DNA of 32,019 bases, taken from positions 1 through 32,019 of the forward strand of contig JAGBKC010000082.1 in NCBI GenBank assembly GCA_017934115.1. The letters are read 5' to 3'. Made by a program: the position numbers and the translations under genes. The notes beneath the pieces are model-generated. The model ran no database searches, was not told the DNA's origin, and saw nothing but the letters and a program-made list of their open reading frames with translations. Each line of letters begins with the position of its first letter. Positions within the stretch are counted from its first letter, which is position 1. Positions 25,534-32,019 of the stretch are shown here, one piece after another. Source of the DNA: Actinomycetaceae bacterium (lineage in GTDB: Bacteria; Actinomycetota; Actinomycetes; Actinomycetales; Actinomycetaceae).

Positions 25534-25539
25534 ATTATA
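25534..25539 (-). promoter_or_regulatory. -10 box of a leaderless small-protein promoter
   Basis: A perfect TATAAT on the minus strand is followed by six bases and ATG at 25527. TTGACA occurs upstream, but only 11 bases away. Confidence 0.45.
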
Positions 25540-25590
25540 TTCATCTTGTCTGTCAAAGAGGCATAGGCTCATACAGAAATACCAGAATAC

Positions 25591-25618
25591 AAAAAAGGAG
25601 GGCTCAAAATGAACCCTC
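25591..25618 (-). terminator. Terminator of the rpsF-ssb-rpsR-rplI operon
   Basis: On the minus strand GAGGGTTCA pairs with TGAGCCCTC (one wobble) around TTT, followed by CTTTTTTG. It lies 31 bases after the rplI stop. Confidence 0.82.
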
Positions 25619-25648
25619 TTTCACATTATATAAGTGTAAAAAACGATG

Positions 25649-26116
25649 TTACTTGCGCTTCTTTGATTTCTTTTCTTCGACGATGTCCAAAGAAAGGGAA
25701 ACAGTGATGTCATCATGGAGATGTGCTTTTGCGCTGTGCTTTCCAAGAGCTTTAATGGCAGATGGAAGAACAATGTTGCGGCGGTCAATGCCAGCACCTG
25801 TTTGTTCTTTAACAGCGCTAGCTATATCGGCAGCTGAAACACCGCCGAAAAGGCGACCATTTTCGCCAGCTGCTTTAGCGATGGTAATGACGACACCTTC
25901 AACTGCTTCGCGAACAGCGTTTGCGTCTTCAAGAGAGGCAATAGCGCGCTTACGGCGAGCTTCTGCCAAAAGATCAACTTGCTTTTGTGCGCCCTTTGTC
26001 CACTTTGTAGCAAAGCCACGTGGAATCAAATAGTTGCGTCCAAAGCCATCTTTTACTTCAATGATTTCGCCAGCTTTGCCGAGGCGTTCTACATCATGGG
26101 TAAGAATAAGTTTCAT
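25649..26116 (-). CDS. rplI: 50S ribosomal protein L9
   Basis: The 155-residue L9 protein has the N-terminal rRNA-binding domain (MKLILTHDVERLGKAGEIIE, then GFGRNYLIPRGFA) and a C-terminal domain joined by a long helix. NGRLFGGVSAADIA is the second-domain signature. L9 spans the 50S surface and helps keep reading frame. It is the last gene of the minus-strand operon; GGAGG lies upstream and a terminator follows. The Lys-rich end EEKKSKKRK is slightly extended. Confidence 0.97.
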   Translation of the reverse strand: MKLILTHDVERLGKAGEIIEVKDGFGRNYLIPRGFATKWTKGAQKQVDLLAEARRKRAIASLEDANAVREAVEGVVITIAKAAGENGRLFGGVSAADIASAVKEQTGAGIDRRNIVLPSAIKALGKHSAKAHLHDDITVSLSLDIVEEKKSKKRK

Positions 26117-26128
26117 GAGTGTACCTCC

Positions 26129-26368
26129 TTAACGTGCTGAACTTGAATATGGCAAAAGTGCCATTTCGCGTGCATTTTTAATAGCTTTAGCGATCTTGCG
26201 CTGATCTTGAACGCTTGCGCCAGTTACACGACGTGCGCGAATCTTGCCGCGATCAGAAATGAACTTGCGCAACATAGCAGTATCTTTGTAATCTACTTTG
26301 CCCACTTTAATGCTTTTTACTGGGACAATCTTTTTTTTCACCTGCTTGCGGGATGAACCCTTAGCCAT
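26129..26368 (-). CDS. rpsR: 30S ribosomal protein S18
   Basis: The 79-residue S18 protein contains [20 protein letters not shown] and [19 protein letters not shown]. It sits on the 30S platform with S6. Twelve bases separate it from rplI; ssb lies 58 bases upstream. No Cys zinc motif is present. Confidence 0.97.
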   Translation of the reverse strand: MAKGSSRKQVKKKIVPVKSIKVGKVDYKDTAMLRKFISDRGKIRARRVTGASVQDQRKIAKAIKNAREMALLPYSSSAR

Positions 26369-26426
26369 GATTAACTCCTTTATGCGTATGTACTGAAGTG
26401 ATACGTAAATATCTAAGTATCAATGG

Positions 26427-26960
26427 TTAGAAAGGAGGCTCACTTGTATCGAACATGGAACCTGATGGGTTTTGCTGTTGCGAGCCGTATGGATCGTTCT
26501 CCATTCCTCCCATTCCCATGCCGTTATTTTGCGAAGCGTTGTAGCCACCACCATAATTTCCGTTGTTGTTGAAGTTGCCAGATCCTTGCGAATTGTTGTT
26601 AATGCGCTGAACCTGAGCTTGTGCATAACGTAAGCTTGGCCCAATTTCATCTACCTGCATCTCAATAGATGTGCGCTGTTCGCCGTTATTGGCTTGATAG
26701 GAACGCACAGAGAGACGACCTGTTACGAGAACACGCATACCTTTTGTAAGTGACTGCGCAACGTTTTCTGCGTATTCACGCCATACAGCGCAGCGGACGA
26801 ACATAGCTTCGCCTTGTTCCCACTGATTTGTTTGACGGTTAAGATTACGCGGTGTCGAGGCGACGGTAAAATTCGCAACAGCAGTGCCAGAAGATACATA
26901 ACGTAATTCTGGGTCAGCAGTTAAATTTCCAACAATTGTGACAACTGGTTCGCCTGCCAT
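26427..26960 (-). CDS. ssb: Single-stranded DNA-binding protein
   Basis: The 177-residue SSB has an OB fold at residues 1-115 ([51 protein letters not shown]). A Gly/Asn/Gln-rich disordered linker follows (about 118-165), then the acidic partner-binding tip DTSEPPF. It coats single-stranded DNA and recruits repair and replication proteins through the tip. It lies between rpsF and rpsR, as in most bacteria, with only eight bases to rpsF. Confidence 0.97.
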   Translation of the reverse strand: MAGEPVVTIVGNLTADPELRYVSSGTAVANFTVASTPRNLNRQTNQWEQGEAMFVRCAVWREYAENVAQSLTKGMRVLVTGRLSVRSYQANNGEQRTSIEMQVDEIGPSLRYAQAQVQRINNNSQGSGNFNNNGNYGGGYNASQNNGMGMGGMENDPYGSQQQNPSGSMFDTSEPPF

Positions 26961-26968
26961 GATGTACC

Positions 26969-27256
26969 TCAGTCTTCCTTGCGGAGGAGCTTAGTGCGCA
27001 AAACAGATTCATTGATCGACAACTGACGATCAAGTTCTTTTGCAGTGGCAGATGTAGCGTTCATATCAACAACAACGTAGATTCCTTCGGAATTCTTGTT
27101 GATGTCGTATGCGAGGCGACGCCTTCCCCAAATATCAACATTGGTAAGGGTGCCACCTTCGTTAGGTACAACTTGTAGGAGTTTGTCGACATAATCAGCG
27201 ATATTGCGCTCATCGACATCTGTTGAGAGAATAATCATCATCTCATAATGACGCAT
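26969..27256 (-). CDS. rpsF: 30S ribosomal protein S6
   Basis: This 95-residue protein reads [20 protein letters not shown], then [20 protein letters not shown], both S6 hallmarks. The frame is open to 27349, but the GAGGAGG site seven bases before 27256 fixes the start. S6 pairs with S18 on the 30S platform. It heads the four-gene operon and is preceded by a hairpin that may bind S6:S18. Confidence 0.96.
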   Translation of the reverse strand: MRHYEMMIILSTDVDERNIADYVDKLLQVVPNEGGTLTNVDIWGRRRLAYDINKNSEGIYVVVDMNATSATAKELDRQLSINESVLRTKLLRKED

Positions 27257-27273
27257 GTTACACCCACCTCCTC

Positions 27274-27302
27274 TGGTCTTAACGGCTACGGTCTTTCCGT
27301 AG
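27274..27302 (-). promoter_or_regulatory. Candidate S6:S18 leader RNA element
   Basis: On the minus strand CTACGG-AAAGA-CCGTAG forms a six-pair stem, followed directly by CCG and then the rpsF ribosome-binding site. Known S6:S18 mRNA leaders use a hairpin with a conserved CCG that mimics 16S rRNA, so this is a plausible autoregulatory site. I cannot check the full motif. Confidence 0.4.
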
Positions 27303-27545
27303 CAGGAGAGTAAATGCGTATGATGTGCATAAGGCACATACGAAGTCAATCATACTTCTTTCGTGTCTTTTATATTTCTATTTCTTTATGTAATTATGGC
27401 AAACTCGTCACTTTTCTTGAATTATTTCTTTTCTCGATCGGATAGAAATGTATTCTATTGGTTAGCTGGTGTGCATCCTGTGACGATGCAGAATTGTCAG
27501 CCGCTTTTTTCAAAAGTGTGAAAGTTGACGAACGTACAAATTTCT
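27303..27545. other. Divergent intergenic region between rpsF and the MFS gene
   Basis: AT-rich and non-coding. For rpsF (minus strand) TTGCCA followed by TAGAAA after 16 bases is a possible promoter, and ATGTGC-CTTAT-GCACAT forms a small inverted repeat near 27326-27342. For the MFS gene, TACAAA ends five bases before the ATG at 27546, another leaderless-like arrangement. Confidence 0.4.
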
Positions 27546-29477
27546 ATGAATAAAAAATCTTATATACCTACTTTTCTTGTGCTGTATGTAGGTGCTTTTG
27601 TTGCTGCTTTTAATGAAAACCTTATGAATGTCGCTTTATTAGACATTTGCGAAGATTTTCATGTTTCCCCAACAAGCAGTCAATGGCTTGTGACTGGTTA
27701 TATGATTGTGACGGCTATTGTTGTTGCTGGAACAGCCTTTTTGATGAAACGGATTCCTGCGAGAATTCTCTTTCTTATAGCGTCATTATCATTTCTTGGT
27801 GGGCACATATGCGCTATTTTGGTGCCGAATTCTTATTTTAGTATCTTGCTGGCTGCGCGGCTTCTTCAAGCAATTGGTTCAGGTGTTTTTATTCCTTTGA
27901 TGATGAATGCTGTTGTGCATATGGCACCAAAAGAAAAGGTAGGTACTTTTTTATCTTTTGGTAACGCAGTGCTGATTTTAGGACCTGCAATAGCTCCAGT
28001 GATAAGTGGTCTTGCAGTGAGCCTCTTTGGGTGGCGAGCTGTTTTTGTTTTTCCTGCTTGTATCGTACTTATATTGCTTGTATTGGCCAAAAAATATGTG
28101 ATCAATTTTCAAGAAACGACAAACGAGAGTCTTGATGTTGCTTCGCTTATTTTATTGGCTTTGGGAATTACAAGTTTTGTTTATGGTATCAGTGTGATGA
28201 TGCATGATTTGTTACTTGGTGCAGTTATAGGTGTGGCTGGTCTGCTTATTTTGGTGTTATTTTTTATGCGTTCAACGCATGTGTCTTATCCATTACTGAA
28301 CGTTGCCGTCTTGAAAAACTCTCGTTTTCTCATGTCTGTGGTTCTTGTTGTCATTGCAATGATGATGAGTTTTTCGCTAAGCGTTCTTATGCCTCTCTTT
28401 TCTGAATCTGTTTTCGCTCAATCAGCTTTAATGGCAGGTATTTTGCTTTTACCTGCTATTATCATGAATTCGATAACTGCGATTTTTGCAGGAAAAATTT
28501 TTGACCGCTTAGGTTCGTGGCCACTTATTCCTTCGGGTTTTGCGCTTGTATTTGTTGGTCAAATTTTTATTGTTTATGCTGCTTTTTCTGTTGAGGAATC
28601 TACGAGTAGCGTTATTCCGCTTGTTATTGCCATTGTTGCATCAACATTGGCATTTGGTGGTATCGGTTTCATTTTGGCTCCTGTGCAATCTGCTGGTCTG
28701 TCTGTTTTAACAGGCAAGATGCGACCTGATGGTATTTCTGTTATCAATACATCGATGATGATCGCTGCTAGTGTGGGGCCTGCATTATATGTGTCGATGA
28801 TGGACAGCATTGCTGGTGAGGATCCCTCACCATATAGTTCTGCCCAAGGTTTCGGGTTTTCGATGATCGTTGGAATTTTTGTTGCTTTACTTGGATTTTG
28901 CGTGTCGATATATTTTGCTTTGAAAGAAAAATCGTCAAAGCGGAAGAATTTTCATCAAGCATCTCAAAATGCGCATATTATTCATTTAAGTGGTGATAGT
29001 GAGATATACGTGCGTGATGTTATGAATAAAGATCCATATTATGTTGCACGATCGGATACTGTTCGTCGCGTTATTGAAGTATTGGCAGAAAATAAAACAT
29101 CTGGTGTGCCGATCGTTAATGCTGAGCGGAAAGTGATTGGATTTGTATCTGATGGAGATATTATGGTCCACTTAGCTCAAGTAGAGACAAAAGCGCATTT
29201 TGATTTGGGATTATATATAGCGAGTGTTTCATCGTGTGATGCAGAAGAAATGGAGAACATGAATAATCGTATTTCGCATTTGCTTGATACTCCTGTGTCG
29301 TTCCTCATGCAAGAAGATGTAGTGGTGGCATCGCCCTCTATGCCGCTTGAAGAACTTGCAACACGTATGAGTAAAAAACATATGAAGAAAATGCCTGTTG
29401 TAGATGTAGAGGGTATTCTTGTGGGGAGCATCAGTAGAAGTGATATCGTCCGCGGTATTTTGCGTAGTTTCACATAA
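27546..29477 (+). CDS. MFS drug-efflux-type transporter fused to a C-terminal CBS pair
   Basis: This 643-residue fusion has a major facilitator of the DHA2 type at residues 1-450. It shows about 12-14 helices, opening YIPTFLVLYVGAFVAAFNEN then VALLDICEDF, with the antiporter motif C LILGPAIAPVISG. Residues 480-643 are cytosolic CBS repeats: VRDVMNKDPYYVARSDTVRR with GVPIVNAERKVIGFVSDGDI, and VSFLMQEDVVVASPSMPLEE with MPVVDVEGILVGSISRSDIV. CBS pairs bind adenine nucleotides and often gate transporters or enzymes, so export may be controlled by ATP/AMP or a dinucleotide; that is inference. A TTG at 27525 could add seven residues. It is monocistronic and followed by a terminator; the substrate is unknown. 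Confidence 0.85.
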   Translation: MNKKSYIPTFLVLYVGAFVAAFNENLMNVALLDICEDFHVSPTSSQWLVTGYMIVTAIVVAGTAFLMKRIPARILFLIASLSFLGGHICAILVPNSYFSILLAARLLQAIGSGVFIPLMMNAVVHMAPKEKVGTFLSFGNAVLILGPAIAPVISGLAVSLFGWRAVFVFPACIVLILLVLAKKYVINFQETTNESLDVASLILLALGITSFVYGISVMMHDLLLGAVIGVAGLLILVLFFMRSTHVSYPLLNVAVLKNSRFLMSVVLVVIAMMMSFSLSVLMPLFSESVFAQSALMAGILLLPAIIMNSITAIFAGKIFDRLGSWPLIPSGFALVFVGQIFIVYAAFSVEESTSSVIPLVIAIVASTLAFGGIGFILAPVQSAGLSVLTGKMRPDGISVINTSMMIAASVGPALYVSMMDSIAGEDPSPYSSAQGFGFSMIVGIFVALLGFCVSIYFALKEKSSKRKNFHQASQNAHIIHLSGDSEIYVRDVMNKDPYYVARSDTVRRVIEVLAENKTSGVPIVNAERKVIGFVSDGDIMVHLAQVETKAHFDLGLYIASVSSCDAEEMENMNNRISHLLDTPVSFLMQEDVVVASPSMPLEELATRMSKKHMKKMPVVDVEGILVGSISRSDIVRGILRSFT

Positions 29478-29500
29478 AACGAATACATTTATTTTTAGAG

Positions 29501-29534
29501 GGTCGCACGTTCCATAGAAATGTGCGGCCTTTTC
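29501..29534 (+). terminator. Terminator after the MFS-CBS gene
   Basis: GGTCGCAC pairs with GTGCGGCC (one T-G wobble) across a 13-base loop that can pair further, followed by TTTTCTT. Confidence 0.75.
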
Positions 29535-29553
29535 TTAAAAAGTATGTTCTTCT

Positions 29554-29583
29554 TTGCATTGAAAAAACTAAGGCTTATATACG
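29554..29583 (+). promoter_or_regulatory. Possible purB promoter
   Basis: TTGCAT (29554-29559) and TATACG (29578-29583) are 18 bases apart, with a 50-base leader to purB. Other A/T-rich choices exist nearby, so this is tentative. Confidence 0.35.
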
Positions 29584-29639
29584 AAACAAATATGGAATAA
29601 TGAACACTTATACATGTAGCTTCATGAAAAGAGGAAATG

Positions 29640-31079
29640 ATGAGTTTCGTAAGTTTAGCGAATATAAAAACTCCTATTGCTTTAGGTCCGCTTGATGGTC
29701 GTTATCGTTCCGTCACTGTTCCGCTTGTCGACTATTTGTCAGAAGCTGCGTTAAACCGTGCGCGAATCACAGTAGAAGTGGAATGGCTTATCCATCTTTC
29801 TTCTGAAGGTGTTTTGCCTGGTGCACCAACATTGAATGACAAAGAAAAAGAATATTTACGCGCTATTGCTCAAAATTTTGCTGATGACGATATTACGGAA
29901 ATCGCAGAAATTGAAAGCCAGACAAAACATGATGTGAAAGCTGTTGAATATTATTTAAAGCGTCGTTTAGAAAAAGCACGTGATATATTAGGTGAATCAT
30001 CGCATTTACCAGATATGCAAGAAATTGTGCATATTTTCTGCACAAGTGAAGATATCAATAATCTTTCGTATGCTCTTGTTGTTAAAGGGGCAGTCACAAA
30101 TGTTTGGTTGCCAGCTGCCCGAACATTTGCTTCCACAATTGCGCGTTTAGCGCGAGAATATGCAGATATGCCGATGCTTTCGCACACCCATGGGCAAACA
30201 GCAACACCAACAACATTAGGTAAGGAATTGGCTGTTTTTGCTTATCGTTTTGATAGGCAATTAAAGCGTATCGAAGCAACAGAATTTTTAGGTAAAATCA
30301 ATGGGGCAACAGGTACTTTTGGAGCTCATGCTGTATCGGTGCCAAGCGTTAACTGGCCAGAGGTTTCTCGCTCGTTTGTTGAGGGCCTTGGTTTGACATG
30401 GAATCCTTTGACGACGCAGATCGATCCTCATGATTGGCAGGCTGATCTTTACGGTGATATTGCCCATTTCAATCGTATTGCGCATAATTTGGCTACAGAT
30501 TTTTGGACATATATTTCGCTTGATTATTTCCACCAGAATTTGGCTGCTCAAGGTTCAACTGGTTCATCTACCATGCCTCATAAGGTCAACCCCATTCGTT
30601 TTGAGAATGCTGAGGCTAATCTTGAATTGTCGTGTGCTTTGCTTGATAGCTTGGCATCAACATTGGTGACTTCTCGTATGCAGCGTGACCTTACTGATTC
30701 AACAACACAGCGCAACATTGGTGTGGCATTTGGCCACAGTTTGCTTGCTCTTGATAATTTGCAACGCGGCGTTGCTGGCGTTGATCCTAACCCTGCAAAA
30801 TTAGCCGAAGATTTGGATGCTTCATGGGAGGTCTTGGCTGAACCTATCCAGCAAGCAATGCGCGCGGCTGCTATTGCTGGTGCAACGGGAATGGCAAACC
30901 CTTATGAACGCTTGAAAGAACTCACGCGTGGCCGTCGCGTTACTGCTGATGATATGCGCGAATTCATTAAGAATTTGGGGTGCCCTGAAGATGTGGAAAA
31001 CCGTCTTCTTGAATTAACGCCGGCAACATATACGGCTTTGGCTTCTGACCTGGTGCGTGACTATTTGCCGTCCATGTAA
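29640..31079 (+). CDS. purB: Adenylosuccinate lyase
   Basis: This 479-residue fumarase-superfamily lyase acts twice in purine synthesis, releasing fumarate from SAICAR and from adenylosuccinate. The catalytic loop signature GSSTMPHKVNPIRFENAEAN lies near residue 305. SHTHGQTATPTTLGKE holds the catalytic His, and FCTSEDINNLSYAL is the substrate-binding block. Length and LGPLDGRYRS at the start point to the longer E. coli-type PurB. ATG 29637 is two bases from GAGG, so 29640 is preferred. A GGAGGG site after its stop starts the next gene 15 bases on. Confidence 0.96.
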   Translation: MSFVSLANIKTPIALGPLDGRYRSVTVPLVDYLSEAALNRARITVEVEWLIHLSSEGVLPGAPTLNDKEKEYLRAIAQNFADDDITEIAEIESQTKHDVKAVEYYLKRRLEKARDILGESSHLPDMQEIVHIFCTSEDINNLSYALVVKGAVTNVWLPAARTFASTIARLAREYADMPMLSHTHGQTATPTTLGKELAVFAYRFDRQLKRIEATEFLGKINGATGTFGAHAVSVPSVNWPEVSRSFVEGLGLTWNPLTTQIDPHDWQADLYGDIAHFNRIAHNLATDFWTYISLDYFHQNLAAQGSTGSSTMPHKVNPIRFENAEANLELSCALLDSLASTLVTSRMQRDLTDSTTQRNIGVAFGHSLLALDNLQRGVAGVDPNPAKLAEDLDASWEVLAEPIQQAMRAAAIAGATGMANPYERLKELTRGRRVTADDMREFIKNLGCPEDVENRLLELTPATYTALASDLVRDYLPSM

Positions 31080-31094
31080 ATAAAGGAGGGAGAT

Positions 31095-32019
31095 ATGTCG
31101 ATTTCATACACTTTGCTTATTACACCATCGCAAGCTGATTCTTATATGAACGATGGAATTGATTTGTGCGGTGGATTTGCGATTGTAAGCAGTGATATTG
31201 CATCTGTTGTGCGTGTGGAAGATTTTATCTCTCTTTTTCATGGAACTATTGATGGATCGCCATTTTCTCCTGATCGTCCTGTCGATATTCTTGAAATTCC
31301 AGCAGATCCTTTTGTGCAGGCGCGCCATGCTGTGGGCCCTCTTGATCCGCGCGCCGTTTTGGGGGGAATTATTGAGCTTCCTCCTTTTGATGGTACGGGG
31401 CGTGTACAAACAGCTTTAACATCTGCAGATTTGTTATGGATCGAGCCAACGCGCATTCCTATAGGTTCACAGTTAAAGCGCTATTATCCAGGAAGACCAG
31501 AGCCGCAACATGTTGCTACGTATCATGGTGTTGCGTGGGGGTGGCAAGCTGAAGCTACACAGTCTTTTTCTGCCTTTATACCTTCACCTTTTATAGGTGC
31601 GACTATTCAACGTGACTGGGGTGATGTTCCTGTTGATGTTGAATATGGTGACGATGGGTCTATTGTTGCTCTTACTCTTATTTCTCCTACAGAGCCAAAG
31701 ATGGAGCAGGGGTTTGAAAAAATCGAAAGCGGCATGTGGGCAAAACGGATTGCTTATCGCCCAGGAATGGAAGTTCGCGAAAAACATATGGTAGGGCGCG
31801 TTGGGAATATTCCTGTGAGAATCCTCAGAACGATGCGAGATGAAGATGGGGAGCTTTTTGCTTTCTGTGTCTCTCTTCTTCTTGATATGCCCTTGGTTTT
31901 AGCCTCTGGTTTTGTGCGCTGGGGGCAGGCTTATGCGGTGACAACTGTTCCATTTGTAAGTGTGAAGCCATCAGTGCAATACGTTCCTTATGTTCCCTTG
32001 GCTGATGATGTTCCTGTGC
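31095..32019 (+). CDS. Hypothetical protein, 3' end beyond the window
   Basis: The frame is open from ATG 31095 (AAAGGAGGG upstream) to the window end, 308 residues without a stop. It is not recognised. It begins MSISYTLLITPSQADSYMND and contains a run of acidic/proline segments (SPDRPVDILEIPADPFVQ), aromatic stretches (YHGVAWGWQAEATQSFSAF) and ARHAVGPLDPRAVLGGIIEL. There is no signal peptide or clear membrane helix, so it is probably cytosolic. It lies 15 bases after purB and likely shares its transcript. Confidence 0.65.
   Translation, partial: MSISYTLLITPSQADSYMNDGIDLCGGFAIVSSDIASVVRVEDFISLFHGTIDGSPFSPDRPVDILEIPADPFVQARHAVGPLDPRAVLGGIIELPPFDGTGRVQTALTSADLLWIEPTRIPIGSQLKRYYPGRPEPQHVATYHGVAWGWQAEATQSFSAFIPSPFIGATIQRDWGDVPVDVEYGDDGSIVALTLISPTEPKMEQGFEKIESGMWAKRIAYRPGMEVREKHMVGRVGNIPVRILRTMRDEDGELFAFCVSLLLDMPLVLASGFVRWGQAYAVTTVPFVSVKPSVQYVPYVPLADDVPV

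Overview
The window reads as the chromosome of an AT-leaning actinobacterium. The S10-spc ribosomal cluster has actinobacterial traits: an Arg/Gly-rich S3 tail, a four-cysteine S14, and a MetP/MetS-type amino-acid transporter pair nearby. Several genes outside the cluster appear to be transcribed without a 5' leader, as is common in Actinobacteria. I cannot name the genus with confidence; a low-GC member of the Actinomycetaceae or Bifidobacteriaceae would fit. I see no plasmid, phage, IS element or CRISPR array.

Layout. 1-4.4 kb: the end of a GT2 glycosyltransferase, an NSS-family transporter with its 52-residue MetS-like subunit, a convergent tadA with an unusual insertion, a 45-residue membrane protein, and a degraded PemK-type toxin with an acidic upstream partner. 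4.4-14.3 kb: a promoter and leader followed by rpsJ-rplC-rplD-rplW-rplB-rpsS-rplV-rpsC-rplP-rpmC-rpsQ, then rplN-rplX-rplE-rpsN-rpsH-rplF-rplR-rpsE-rpmD-rplO, ending at a strong terminator. 14.4-17.4 kb: secY, adk and map. The infA-rpmJ-rpsM block that often follows does not.

17.45-19.8 kb: a sulfur-stress cluster. Two copies of an ATACCC-N4-GGGTAT palindrome precede a CoA-disulfide/persulfide reductase fused to a rhodanese. This is followed by a CsoR-family regulator that has both thiol positions but lacks the copper-binding histidine (CstR-like), and by a 58-residue cysteine-rich protein. The parts fit an autoregulated persulfide-detoxification operon.

20-25.1 kb: accessory genes comprising a small membrane protein, a lipoprotein on the minus strand, an oligopeptidase B, and a second lipoprotein gene whose signal peptide is split by a one-base frameshift. 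25.1-27.3 kb: tRNA-Ser(CGA), a small Lys-rich protein, and the minus-strand rpsF-ssb-rpsR-rplI operon with a possible S6:S18 leader. 27.5-32 kb: an MFS transporter fused to a CBS pair, purB, and an unrecognised ORF running off the end.

The most interesting signals are the persulfide operon with its twin operators; the -10/N6/ATG leaderless promoters; the MFS-CBS fusion; the tadA insertion; and three genes that each appear one base short, which could be real decay or sequencing error.
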